Below, in pieces: positions 21,053-31,003 of a stretch of 64,000 bases of DNA (positions within the stretch are counted from its first letter, which is position 1; each line of letters starts with the position of its first letter). Made by a program: the position numbers and the translations under genes. The notes below the pieces were generated by a model. The model made no database searches and was not told the DNA's origin. It saw only the letters and a list, made by a program, of their open reading frames with translations. The DNA comes from Mercurialis annua (lineage: Eukaryota > Streptophyta > Magnoliopsida > Malpighiales > Euphorbiaceae), in the NCBI RefSeq assembly GCF_937616625.2, contig NC_065574.1:7752501-7816500 (forward strand). The letters are read 5' to 3'.

Positions 21053-24000
21053 ATGTCCGGTTTAGAGGCGGCAGCAGCAATTTCCCCATTCTGGGAAGCC
21101 ATCAAAAGCGGCATATGTTTTTGCTGCGCCCGGGCAGAATACTTTGATGATCTCGAATCCAGTCTCGAGTCCTTAAAAAGAGAAATTATCAGATTGAAGG
21201 AAATGAAAGAGCACGTAGAGGGTAGAGTTAGGCAGGAAAAGAAACCGCAGATGCAGCAACTGTACAATGTAACAGATTGGCTTCGAAGAGTCGACGCGTC
21301 GTTAGAAAATGCGGATGACATTTTCAGCCATGGTGAAGAAGAAATTGGCAGGAAAGCCATCAGATTCTTCTTTCCCAAGCACTGCTGCTCCTATAATAGA
21401 GCTGGCAAGAAAGTCAACGGAAAGCTCAAAGAAGTCACTGATCTCATAAGAGACGGTGGTTTTGGCGCGGTTGTAGAGAAAAGAGGCGTTGATTTAGTTA
21501 ACGAGATGCCTGTGCCGGAAACTGTGGGTCTGGAGTTGAAGGTTGAAGAGATATGGAGACTGGTTGAAGATCGCAGTGTGGGAATTATAGGGCTGTATGG
21601 CATGGGCGGTGTGGGGAAAACCACATTGCTAAAGAAGATGTACAATAAGATTTGGAGAACCAGTGAGTATGTTTTGATTTGGGTTGATAGATCAGACGAA
21701 GATCCTGTCAAAGCAGTTCATGAAGCCATCAGGAAGAAATTTGAAATCTCTGAAGAGTTGTGGAGAAACAAGAATGAATCAGACTCTGTCGCGATATGGA
21801 AAAACTTGAGATCGGAGAAATTCGTGCTGTTGCTAGATGATGTTGGCCATCGATGGCATTACCACCGATTGGAAGAAGCTGGAATTCCTCTGAATGGTAA
21901 TGATAATGGGTCCAAAGTCATCTTCACCACTCGATCAAAGGAGGTGTGCGACAGGATGAGGGCAAAAAGTGTCGAAGTGAAGTGTTTGCCCCTAGAAACT
22001 GCGCAAGAATTGTTTCAATTGTGCGTGGGACGACCAATTCTGGATTCTCACTCGGAAATCCCAAAGCTTGCGTTGGATGCTGCTATAGCCTGTAACGGCT
22101 TGCCGCTTCTGCTTGTCACTATTGGACGAGCCATGGCGAGTAAGACAAGATTTCGAGACTGGAAGATGCAAGTCGAGAAGTTGAAGGAACAACTGACAAA
22201 AGTTGCTGATGTAGAAGCTCAAGTGTTTTCTGTTCTCAAGGTAAGCTATGATACATTGAGCTCAGATACTCATAAGAAATGCTTTCTGTATTTTTGTTTG
22301 TTTCCAGAAGGCCGGAATGTTAAGAAACAGGAAATAATTGAACTCTGGATTGCGGAAGGGATTTTAGACTACGTTATTGATCCTTGGGAAGAAGGGGAAG
22401 AAATAATCTCAAGCTTAAAACTCGCAAGTTTGCTTGAAAATGGCAAGTCAGAAGAATTTGTTAAGATGCACGCTGTGATTCACGCAATGGCGTTATGGCT
22501 AGCTTGTGAAGAGGGGAAGGCAGAGGACAAAGTATTGACACAGGAGAAGGCATTGGAGTCATCATCAAAATGGGTAAACGCAGAGAGGATATCGTTGTGG
22601 GATTCCACCATCAAATCTCTCCCTCATATACCTTGTTGCACTCATCTTACAACATTGCTTCTCAGAGCCACAAGCCTGACGGATTTACCAAGCGGATTCT
22701 TTCAATCTATGCCAGCTTTAACTGTGTTGGACCTGTCGAATAATAATGGCTTAACTGATCTACCTGCGGGCATTGCAGGTCTTGGCAGCTTGCTTTATCT
22801 CAATTTGTCCGGAACAGGTATTAAAAATCTTCCTTCTGAACTTCAGGACCTGAAAAACTTGAGGACTTTGATTACAGGCTACCTTGTGAAGATTGAACGC
22901 GGATTCATATCTAGTTTGTGTGGATTAATTGTGTTTAGAATGTTAGCTGAGGCAAGTATTTATTCTCCACAATATGATGAAGAAAGATTTCTTGAGGAAT
23001 TGGAATGCTCGGAACACATAAAAGAGCTAGGTATCATCTTGTCTTCGACCAACGCTGTCCTGAAACTGCTGAACAGCAACAAACTGCGAAGATGCATCAG
23101 ACAACTGAAGTTTGTGAAGCTCACAGATCAGGTCTCAGTACCCTTGCCTAAATTATGTCTAAAAAGCATGGAGCATCTAGAAAGACTTGAGTTATGGAAC
23201 TCTCCATCGCTGATGGAGGTTGAAGTTAACAATGAAAGCCACCAAGAGCCACAGGTGTTTCCTGGTTACCGCAAATCGTTAGTACAGGAATGCTTTCAAA
23301 ATCTTAGTTTTATAAGCATTTACAACTGTCAGATTACGAATGTTGCGTGGCTCATCCACGCTCCAAATGTTCGAACTTTGACATTATGCGAATGTTACGA
23401 AATGGTTGAATTAGTGGATGAAAATTGGGGAAAGTCTATATTCGACAATCTCACAGATTTATCCTTGACAAACCTGCCAAAGCTGGAATACATCTGCCGA
23501 CAGACTCTGCAATTTCCTTGTCTTATAAGCTTATCTGTATACACCTGCCCAAAACTAAAGAATCTACCTTTCAATTCCCGTAGTGCAAAGAATTTAAAAG
23601 AAATAAGGGGACGGAGAGACTGGTGGGATGGCTTGCAATGGACGAGTGATACTGTTAAGGACATTTTCTTTCTGAAATTGCAGCAATCAAAAGTAAGTTT
23701 AAGTTACAGTTTCTTGAATATTTTTGTGATGTCAGAAAGTCGTATTCATTTTCTCGCAAACGAATTTATATTATGATAAGCTCATGAACCTCCATTGGTT
23801 TATTGCAGCAAAAAGTTGTGATAAAGGTGCAAATGACTTGCGAGAAGTGCCGTTCCAAAGCATTGAAGGTTGCAGCTGCTTGCTCAGGTAAAAAGAAGTT
23901 TAGAGCATGGTCACATTGTTTTAAAAGCTCGTTAATTGATTCAATTTTGGTGGAATCATATCTACAGGAGTGGAGTATGTGGCAATAAGAGGACCAGAAA

Positions 24001-24110
24001 AAAATCAGATCGAGGTGATAGGAAAAGAGTTAGATGCGGTGAAACTTGCAGTTTCACTAAGAAAGAAATTGGGGCATGCGGAGTTAATCAGCATTGGACC
24101 CACCAATTAA
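21053..24110 (+). CDS. RPS5-like CC-NB-LRR receptor with C-terminal integrated HMA domain
   Basis: Three exons, 21053-23692, 23809-23887 and 23968-24110, encode 953 aa. The start is the ATG that opens MSGLEAAAA, also present in copy B; an ATG 72 bp upstream is in frame but less likely. The CC domain (about 20-150) has the paired cysteines of the RPS5 clade (CFCC, HCCS). NB-ARC carries P-loop GMGGVGKTT (183-191), kinase-2 LLLDDV (259-264), VIFTTRS, CNGLPLL (348-354) and MHA instead of MHD (472-474). LRRs fill about 540-870. Exons 2 and 3 add a whole HMA fold (about 882-950) starting KVVIKVQMTCEKC, with metal motif MTCEKC (889-894), and ending in GHAELISIGPTN. Known receptors use such domains to bind effectors that target HMA proteins; that role here is inferred. 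An intron-retained transcript would end at 23776 without the HMA domain. Confidence 0.9.
23809..24110 (+). other. HMA domain exons of the CNL gene
   Basis: Exon 23809-23887 encodes the first beta strand, the MxCxxC loop and helix 1. Exon 23968-24110 encodes GVEYVAIRGPEKNQIEVIG and helix 2 (LRKKLGHAEL), then stops. The intron lies at the glycine before VEYVAI. The consensus CRSKAL...GV..VAI.G..K..IEV.G..LD...L...LRKK.GHAEL is that of plant HMA/HIPP proteins. No C-terminal isoprenylation motif (CaaX) is present, unlike free HIPPs. Confidence 0.9.
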
Positions 24111-24665
24111 GAAAAATGAAGCTGAAGAGGGTAATTTTCACCTACAGTCCCTGAGTTTTCTTCTCTCTTTCACCAAAGTCCTTAGACTTCAATTTGTAAT
24201 AAGAAAATCCCCGACGAAGCTTTTGTATGTTCGTGTGGAGGTCAAGTTTGTCGTGGCAGCTACTTAATCAGTTCTTTTAGGTTGGAACCAAAACGTTGCT
24301 GCTTCATTAATTGATATCAATTGTTTATGTAATCATTTGATTCATTTTAATACACAAGTGTTTCTAGCTAATTCGATTCTTTGATACTGCTTATATGGTA
24401 TTAAAAAGTATAAACATTGTTTATTAGAAGCGTAAAAGTATATGAACAATGGATATTAAAAATATATTAAAAAATATACGAACAATGTATATTAAAAATA
24501 TACAAATCATGTATATTAAAGTATACGAACAATATATATTAAAACTATATTAAAAATATATGAATAAAGTATACGAATAATGTATACTAAAAATACAAGA
24601 ACAATGTATAAATATATAATATAATATTAAAATAATATATATAACGTGTAAATTTTGTTATTTTT
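24111..24665. repeat. 3' flank of the CNL gene with AT-rich tandem repeats
   Basis: The 3' UTR presumably covers the first ~200 bp. From about 24420 to 24640 a 25-35 bp unit around AACAATGTATATTAAAAATA is repeated, imperfectly, about seven times. The last five bases before the LTR element, GATAG (24666-24670), are its target-site duplication. Confidence 0.6.
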
Positions 24666-24670
24666 GATAG

Positions 24671-25684
24671 TGTTTGCACCAAAATTAAAAATATGGCCAA
24701 AAGGCCATAGAAGCCCATATTCTTTTAAAAGATAGGGAAAAGCTACCGTGAATAATTGGCTAAGATTTGACCAAAGATAATTTCAGAGGTTTTGGCTAAG
24801 ATTTGACCAAATATAATTTCAGAGGTTTATTTTCAGAGGTTGATTAGTTTGACTCCAGAAGTTGATTTCCACAGGTTAATTTCTAGAGGTTAATTTTCAG
24901 AGGTTGATTTCCAGAGGTCGGCTCCAGGAGTTAATTTCTAAAAGTTGACTACTCCAGAAGTTTAATTTCAGAAGTTAATTTCCAGAAGTTAATTCCAAAA
25001 GTTGACTCAATCTATTTCAGAGGTTGATTTTAGATGATTGGTTTCAGAGGTTGATTTTAGATGATTGGTTTCAGAGGTTGATTCTAGAAGTTGACGAGTT
25101 ATTCCTAGGAGTTTCAAAAGGCCTAAGTCCATTTTCAGAAGGTTAAGCCCATGTTTTAAATGGCCATTAAATTATGTTTTAAATGGCCCATAAGCCCAAG
25201 AAGGTTATTTTCAGAAGATTAGAAGTCAAAAAGCACGAGCAGAAGCAACAAGACACGATTGGCAGTTTTTGAAGGTGGGAAAGAACGTGTGCAGTTGAAA
25301 GATGAAGCAGCAGTTTTCAAGTGATAAAGTCTATAAATAGGACAAGAGCAGGAAGAGAAAACCCCCGATCAAATCCAACAAAAACCAGCCCAAAGGCAAA
25401 AACACTCAACACTTAGCATTCTCAGTTTTCTTCAATCAGTAAAGAACTTTACGATTGAACTTTTGCAATTGCTACTCAAACACTTGTATTTTCATTTCAT
25501 TCAATTAGTAAACACATTTACAATTGGATTCTTTGTTTTAGCATTACTTGATTGGAGTACTTGTTATAAGGTTAACCAAACCCCAATCGCTCGTTTTAAG
25601 AAGTTAAGTTACATTTTGGAATCCGCTTCCTGGCACGCCCGCATTTCACACGCTTGTTGTTACAAACGCAAAACGCCAGTAACA
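24671..25684 (+). repeat. 5' LTR of the 24671-30398 element
   Basis: Starts TGTTTGCACC and ends CCAGTAACA. A TATA box (CTATAAATAG) at about 25331 marks the likely promoter. The U3 part carries many copies of AGAGGTT and AGAAGTT spaced 10-25 bp apart. Confidence 0.9.
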
Positions 25685-25717
25685 ATTTTTGGCACGCCCA
25701 GTGGGACACTGAGAGTC

Positions 25718-27514
25718 ATGGCTAGAACTCGAAGTGAGAAAGGAAAATATGTTATTGTATCTCAGGATGCAGTGGATGATCCTACTTCTGTATATGTAGG
25801 ACATGGAGACTATGTGGCTCACATGGTCAGAAGCATTGAAAAAGAAAATTTGCCTCTAGGAGAGGCGAGTGAAGATGTGCCTCCTGGCTTTGGAGAGCAA
25901 CAAATACCAACTCGGCAAAATTCTAAGCCGAGATTGGTAGGGGCTTTAGACGTGTTGTCAAAATCCATGGTAGACATGAAGCAGACTCATGCTAGCTTTA
26001 ACCAAGCACAGGCCGAGTTGAACAGGAAACAACAGTTCGACATGGAACGCTTGGCGGAATTAATAGTTACAGTGAAATTATTGTCCCTGAAGGATGATGA
26101 TAAATTGCCAGAGGCTGTTAACACGGCTAACCGACTCGGGGATCAAACCTCTAGAGGAGTTCAAGAGATTGGAAGCACTGTACCAATCTCAAACCCATCA
26201 CCTCTTGAAGAAAGGCATGTACCACCTCATAAAAGAGATGAACTTGCTCAAGTTAACTCTTTTAAAATAAATAATCAAACTGGCCGAAATTGCAAGCCGT
26301 TTCATAACGCAGGTGCTGCTAATCATCCTTCCATGGATGATCCAGAGGTTAATCAAAATTATGTCAAACCTCTAGGCACAGGGGGCAACTATTTTTTCCA
26401 AGGGAGGAATCCACCTCTGCCGCTCCAACCTCTAGCACGACCACTTGACATGGAGGCTGTAAGAGAAGTCGTTCATCCTTACATGGTTGATCCAGAGGTT
26501 AATCAAAATTATGTCCAACCTCTGGGCAGAGGGGACAATTATTTTCCCCACGGGAGGAACCAACCTCTAGCACGGCCACTTGACATGGAGGCCGTGAGAG
26601 AGGTCGTTCATCCTTACATGGATGATTCAGAGGTTAATGAAAATTATGATCAACCTCTGGGCAGAGGGGGAAATTATTTTCCCCAGGGGAGGAACCAACC
26701 TCTGCCACTCCAACCTCTAGCACGGCCACTTGACATCGAGGCCGTGAGAGAAGCCGTTCATCCTTATTTAGAGGTTAATCAAAATTATGTTCAACCTCTG
26801 GGCAGAGGGGGCAATTATTTTCCCCACGGGAGGAACCAACCTCTAGCACGGCCACTTGACATGGAGGCCGTGAGAGAGGTCGTTCATCCTTACATGGATG
26901 ATTCAGAGGTTAATGAAAATTATGATCAACCTCTGGGCAGAGGGGGAAATTATTTTCCCCAGGGGAGGAACCAACCTCTGCCACTCCAACCTCTAGCACG
27001 ACCACTTGACATCGAGGCCGTGAGAGAAGCCGTTCATCCTTATTTAGAGGTTAATCAAAATTATGTTCAACCTCTGGGCAGAGGGGGCAATTATTTTCCC
27101 CAAGGGAGGAACCAACCTCTGCCACTCCAACCTCTAGCACGGCCACTTGACATGGAGGCCGTGAGAGAAGTCGTTCATCCTTACATGGATGATCCAGAGG
27201 TTAATCAAAATTATGTCCAACCTCTAGGCAGAGGGGGCAATTATTTTTCCCAGGGGAGGAACCAACCTTTGCCACTCCAACCTCTAGCACGACCACTTGA
27301 CATGGAGGCCGTGAGAGAGATCGTTCATTCTTACATGGATGATTCAGAGGTTAATGAAAATTATGATCAACCTCTGGGCTTAGCAGGCAACTATTTTCCC
27401 CAGTGGAGGAATCCACCTCTGCTACTCCAACCTCTGAGGAGGCCACTTGATGGGGAAGCTGTAAGAGGAGCCAACCATGAGTTATATGGTGTAGGTCTGA
27501 GACAAATTAACTGA
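25718..27514 (+). CDS. Gag-like protein with tandem repeats (LTR element)
   Basis: 598 aa, starting at the first ATG after the LTR and primer-binding region (MARTRSEKGKYV). The frame is open further upstream into the LTR, but that part is not expected to be coding. Residues 1 to about 200 are unique, with a helical segment (about 80-120). From about residue 205 there are eight copies of a 42-54 residue unit containing EVNQNYVQPLGRGGNYF, QGRNQPLPLQPLARPLD and EAVREVVHPYM; two copies lack the PLPLQ segment. A two-unit block is itself duplicated. No zinc knuckle is seen. It occupies the gag position, but similarity to a known gag could not be confirmed. Confidence 0.65.
   Translation: MARTRSEKGKYVIVSQDAVDDPTSVYVGHGDYVAHMVRSIEKENLPLGEASEDVPPGFGEQQIPTRQNSKPRLVGALDVLSKSMVDMKQTHASFNQAQAELNRKQQFDMERLAELIVTVKLLSLKDDDKLPEAVNTANRLGDQTSRGVQEIGSTVPISNPSPLEERHVPPHKRDELAQVNSFKINNQTGRNCKPFHNAGAANHPSMDDPEVNQNYVKPLGTGGNYFFQGRNPPLPLQPLARPLDMEAVREVVHPYMVDPEVNQNYVQPLGRGDNYFPHGRNQPLARPLDMEAVREVVHPYMDDSEVNENYDQPLGRGGNYFPQGRNQPLPLQPLARPLDIEAVREAVHPYLEVNQNYVQPLGRGGNYFPHGRNQPLARPLDMEAVREVVHPYMDDSEVNENYDQPLGRGGNYFPQGRNQPLPLQPLARPLDIEAVREAVHPYLEVNQNYVQPLGRGGNYFPQGRNQPLPLQPLARPLDMEAVREVVHPYMDDPEVNQNYVQPLGRGGNYFSQGRNQPLPLQPLARPLDMEAVREIVHSYMDDSEVNENYDQPLGLAGNYFPQWRNPPLLLQPLRRPLDGEAVRGANHELYGVGLRQIN
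26325..27440 (+). repeat. Coding tandem repeat in the gag-like frame
   Basis: Eight in-frame copies of a 126-162 bp unit, with variants alternating (DPEVNQ, DSEVNE, or EVNQ following YL). Adjacent copies are nearly identical in DNA, which points to recent unequal exchange. Confidence 0.85.
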
Positions 27515-27519
27515 TCACG

Positions 27520-28056
27520 ATTTCACAAACCGTATCCAGATCTCATTGACAAGGGATCGGTAGTGAATATTAAACCATTCACCACTGCCACTAACATGGT
27601 GGAAGTTTGCTACTATGATTCCTATGTTGGCCCCATTCATTTTACTGGAAAAAATAGAAAAGGCCAACTAAAGGAAAATAAACCTCTAGAGATTCATCAA
27701 GAGGTTAAAAAGAAAGCAGAGAAAATATTAGAATCAACGGCTATTATTCATCTGCAATTTTGATGGAACGTATGCAGCATATTATGGAGGAGAGTAATTC
27801 GGCAGAGGTTCTTGATGCCGAATTAACATTTCAAGAAGATGAGCTAGTATGGAAATTGATTCTACCCCCCTAATACTAAAGACAGAGAATATGGGAAATG
27901 GTCTACCAACTGGGAAGGACCATTCTTGGTCCACAAGGTGGTAACGCATACTGGCTATCAAGTCTAGAGGGTGAGCCTCATAAAAAATTCATCAATGAAA
28001 AATACTTGAAGTACAATCCCACCATATGGGAGAAATATAATTTGGATATGACTTAA
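27520..28056 (+). pseudogene. Relic of gypsy-type integrase C-terminus
   Basis: Broken frames. Around 27880-27960 the sequence reads KWSTNWEGPFLVHKVV, the GPY/F-type module at the end of gypsy integrases. After a frame break it continues as FINEKYLKYNPTIWEKYNLD to a stop near 28055. Upstream, 27563-27763 is open for 66 codons but unrecognised. It shows that the element descends from an autonomous gypsy-type element that lost most of pol. Confidence 0.6.
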
Positions 28057-28349
28057 TGGCTTTTAGCCATACATCTACTGGAGAATATGCAAGTGTGTTT
28101 TTAGAAATGTCAGTACATGAGTTGTAACAGATGGCTTTTAGCCAAATGTATTATCAAAGTCTTAAAAGTTTGGCTGTTTTGGCTAAACCAATACATTTTC
28201 ATTAATTTCCATTTTGACACAAGTTGTAATGTAATGGCTTTTAGCCATTTTTATAATTAAAGTTCTAGGAGTTTAGCTATCTTGGCTAAACTAGTATTTT
28301 TCATTTTCTTAGTTGTAATTTAATGGCCTCTAGCCATTCTTCTAAAAAA

Positions 28350-28830
28350 AGGTTAATTTCAGAAGTTGACTCTAGATTTTGACTTCAGAGGTTAATTTCA
28401 GAAGTTGACTCTAGAGGTTGAATCCAGAAGTTAATTTCAAAAGTTGACTCGAGAGGTTGACTCTAGAGATTTGGCCAGAGGTTGACTCTAAAGATTTGGC
28501 CAGAGGTTGACTCTAGAGGTTTGGCCAGAGGTTGATTTTAGAGGTTGACTCTAGAGGTTTGATTTCAGAGGTTGACTCTAAAGATTTGGCTAGAGGTTGA
28601 CTCTAAAGATTTTGTTGACTCTAGAAGTTTGGCCAGAGGTTGACTCTAGAGGTTTGGCCAGAGGTTGATTCTAGAGGTTGACTCTAGAAGTTTGGCCAGA
28701 GGTTGACTCTAGAAGTTTGGCCAGAGGTTGATTCTAGAGGTTGACTCTAGAAGTTTGGCCAGAGGTTGACTCTAGAGGTTGACTTTAGAGGTTTGACCAA
28801 AGATTGATTTTAGAGGTTGGCCAAGATGTT
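28350..28830 (+). repeat. Tract of AGAGGTTGACTCTAG-type repeats
   Basis: About 25 tandem units of 15-23 bp built from AGAGGTTGACTCTAG, with GGTTTGGCC or GATTTGGCC inserted. The core AGAGGTT is the same short word found in the LTRs and, as AGAGGTT or AACCTCT, in the gag-like repeat. Confidence 0.85.
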
Positions 28831-29384
28831 CAGAAACATATTAATGAAAGTAAGATTGAAAAAAAAATTACCGCTGATTTTAGAGCCACTGTGTATAAAG
28901 ATTGCAAGCTGCTGGGCGAAGCATTGGCTGGGTTTGCTGGCAAGATATTTGCTGTAGCAGCTGGGCGATGGCGAGCAACCTGCTGCCGCTGACGGAAGCA
29001 AAGGAGAACCACGCTACTGTTGTTGGGTCGCCAGAATCGCCGCACGTCATGGGAGTTGTGTTGTGGATGGCGTGAAGGCTGCCGTTGGAGCTGGGTGAGC
29101 CGCTGTAAAGCTTGGCGAGCGCGGGCTGCTAACTGCCGGCAACGTGGTGGTAGCCGGAGGTTGGTGGATTTTATTTAACTAAGCTAGACAAATCTTGGGG
29201 ATCAATGCTTGGTGGATTGAGAAGAAAAATGATTTTAAATTTTTGGGAATTAGGGTTTGCTAGAGGTTTTGGGGAAGGAGTGAAATTCTCTTGACCTTCT
29301 AAAATCTCTAAAAGAAAATAATTTTGGCTTAAAGAAAATATATAAATGGCTTTATTCCTAAAAAGCCAATTATATAGGGGGCAT
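28831..29384 (+). other. 3' internal region of the LTR element
   Basis: Bases about 28890-29160 are G/C-richer than the rest (GCTGGGCGAAGC, GCCGCTGACGG), and short frames occur on both strands. It may be captured host sequence, but nothing was recognised. A purine-rich TATAGGGGGCAT just before 29385 is the likely polypurine tract. Confidence 0.45.
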
Positions 29385-30398
29385 TGTTTGCACCAAAAAT
29401 AAAAATATGGCCAAAAGGCCATAGAAGCCCATATTCTTTTAAAAGATAGGAAAAAGCTACCGTGAATAATTGGCTAAGATTTGACCAAAGATAATTTCAG
29501 AGGTTTTGGCTAAGATTTGACCAAAGATAATTTCAGAGGTTTATTTTCAGAGGTTGATTAGTTTGACTCCAGAAGTTGATTTCCACAGGTTAATTTCTAG
29601 AGGTTAATTTTCAGAGGTTGATTTCCAGAGGTCGGCTCCAGGAGTTAATTTCTAGAAGTTGACTACTCCAGAAGTTTAATTTCAGAAGTTAATTTCCAGA
29701 AGTTAATTCCAAAAGTTGACTCAATCTATTTCAGAGGTTGATTTTAGATGATTGGTTTCAGAGGTTGATTTTAGATGATTGGTTTCAGAGGTTGATTCTA
29801 GAAGTTGACGAGTTATTCCTAGGAGTTTCAAAAGGCCTAAGTCCATTTTCAGAAGGTTAAGCCCATGTTTTAAATGGCCATTAAATTATGTTTTAAATGG
29901 CCCATAAGCCCAAGAAGGTTATTTTCAGAAGATTAGAAGTCAAAAAGCACGAGCAGAAGCAACAAGACACGATTGGCAGTTTTTGAAGGTGGGAAAGAAC
30001 GAGTGCAGTTGAAAGATGAAGCAGCAGTTTTCAAGTGATAAAGTCTATAAATAGGACAAGAGCAGGAAGAGAAAACCCCCGATCAAATCCAACAAAAACC
30101 AGCCCAAAGGCAAAAACACTCAACACTTAGCATTCTCAGTTTTCTTCAATCAGTAAAGAACTTTACGATTGAACTTTTGCAATTGCTACTCAAACACTTG
30201 TATTTTCATTTCATTCAATTAGTAAACACATTTACAATTGGATTCTTTGTTTTAGCATTACTTGATTGGAGTACTTGTTATAAGGTTAACCAAACCCCAA
30301 TCGCTCGTTTTAAGAAGTTAAGTTACATTTTGGAATCCGCTTCCTGGCACGCCCGCATTTCACACGCTTGTTGTTACAAACGCAAAACGCCAGTAACA
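29385..30398 (+). repeat. 3' LTR of the 24671-30398 element
   Basis: 1014 bp, same ends as the 5' LTR and almost identical to it. Followed by the GATAG target duplication. Confidence 0.9.
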
Positions 30399-30403
30399 GA
30401 TAG

Positions 30404-31003
30404 TAATGGAAAGTACAGCAATTAAAAAATTAGTCACTACTATATTATTTATATATTTAAAAAAATTGCTAAAAGAAAAAAAATGAAAAATTAGAATAAC
30501 AAATTTTAAACAATCTAACTATATTTTTTTTAATTATTGTGTTTGCCCAAATGAATATATATATATATATATATATGGCAAAACAATAATAATACGTATT
30601 TGGACCGCCAAAATAAGGTGAGTTTATCCCATGCAATCGTTGCGCCACGCCTTTTTTACATCAAGCTAATAAACTTTTGGGCTAGAGAATCTTTTAATTA
30701 TTATTTATTTTTTTATTATTTAATTTTTCACTTGGCTATCGCATAATGGGTTTGTTGTACGATTGACATGACGCAACGGTCGTGTTGTATAATTATCCCA
30801 AAAATAAGAGTCAAAACCCTAATGACACGTTTCATATCTGTCTGTCTCTGAGACTGAGTCGCACCTTAGTTGTACAGTTTCTCCCAGCAAAATCCCTGCT
30901 CATCACTTCACTGAAGAAAGGGACAGAATCTCCCTATTTCTCGGCTTCGCTGTCTTTCTACTGTGTGGGCATTTTGGTAAAAAGTGTATCTGATCCAGTA
31001 GAT
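30404..31003. other. Upstream region of the acidic-protein gene
   Basis: Contains an (AT)n microsatellite at about 30554-30576. From about 30820 (AACCCTAATGACACGTTTCAT) the sequence resembles 19382-19420, marking the start of the duplicated segment. Likely promoter and 5' UTR of the gene at 31004. Confidence 0.5.

Larger units (their letters stand above)
24671..30398 (+). mobile_element. Non-autonomous LTR retrotransposon (gypsy-type, most of pol missing)
   Basis: Two 1014-bp LTRs (24671-25684 and 29385-30398), both beginning TG and ending CA, lie between 5-bp TSDs GATAG (24666-24670 and 30399-30403). By eye the LTRs differ at about five positions, so the insertion is young. The interior (3.7 kb) has a primer-binding-like TGGCACGCCCAGTGGGAC at 25690, a gag-like frame with repeats, a relic of an integrase C-terminus, a long tract of short repeats and a polypurine tract just before 29385. 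No protease, reverse transcriptase or RNase H is visible, so it would need help to move. Confidence 0.9.

Noticed and set aside
25463..25717. Upstream extension of the gag-like frame into the 5' LTR
   Set aside because: It crosses the LTR end and the primer-binding site; the same frame appears by repetition in the 3' LTR (30177), so it is unlikely to be translated as part of gag.
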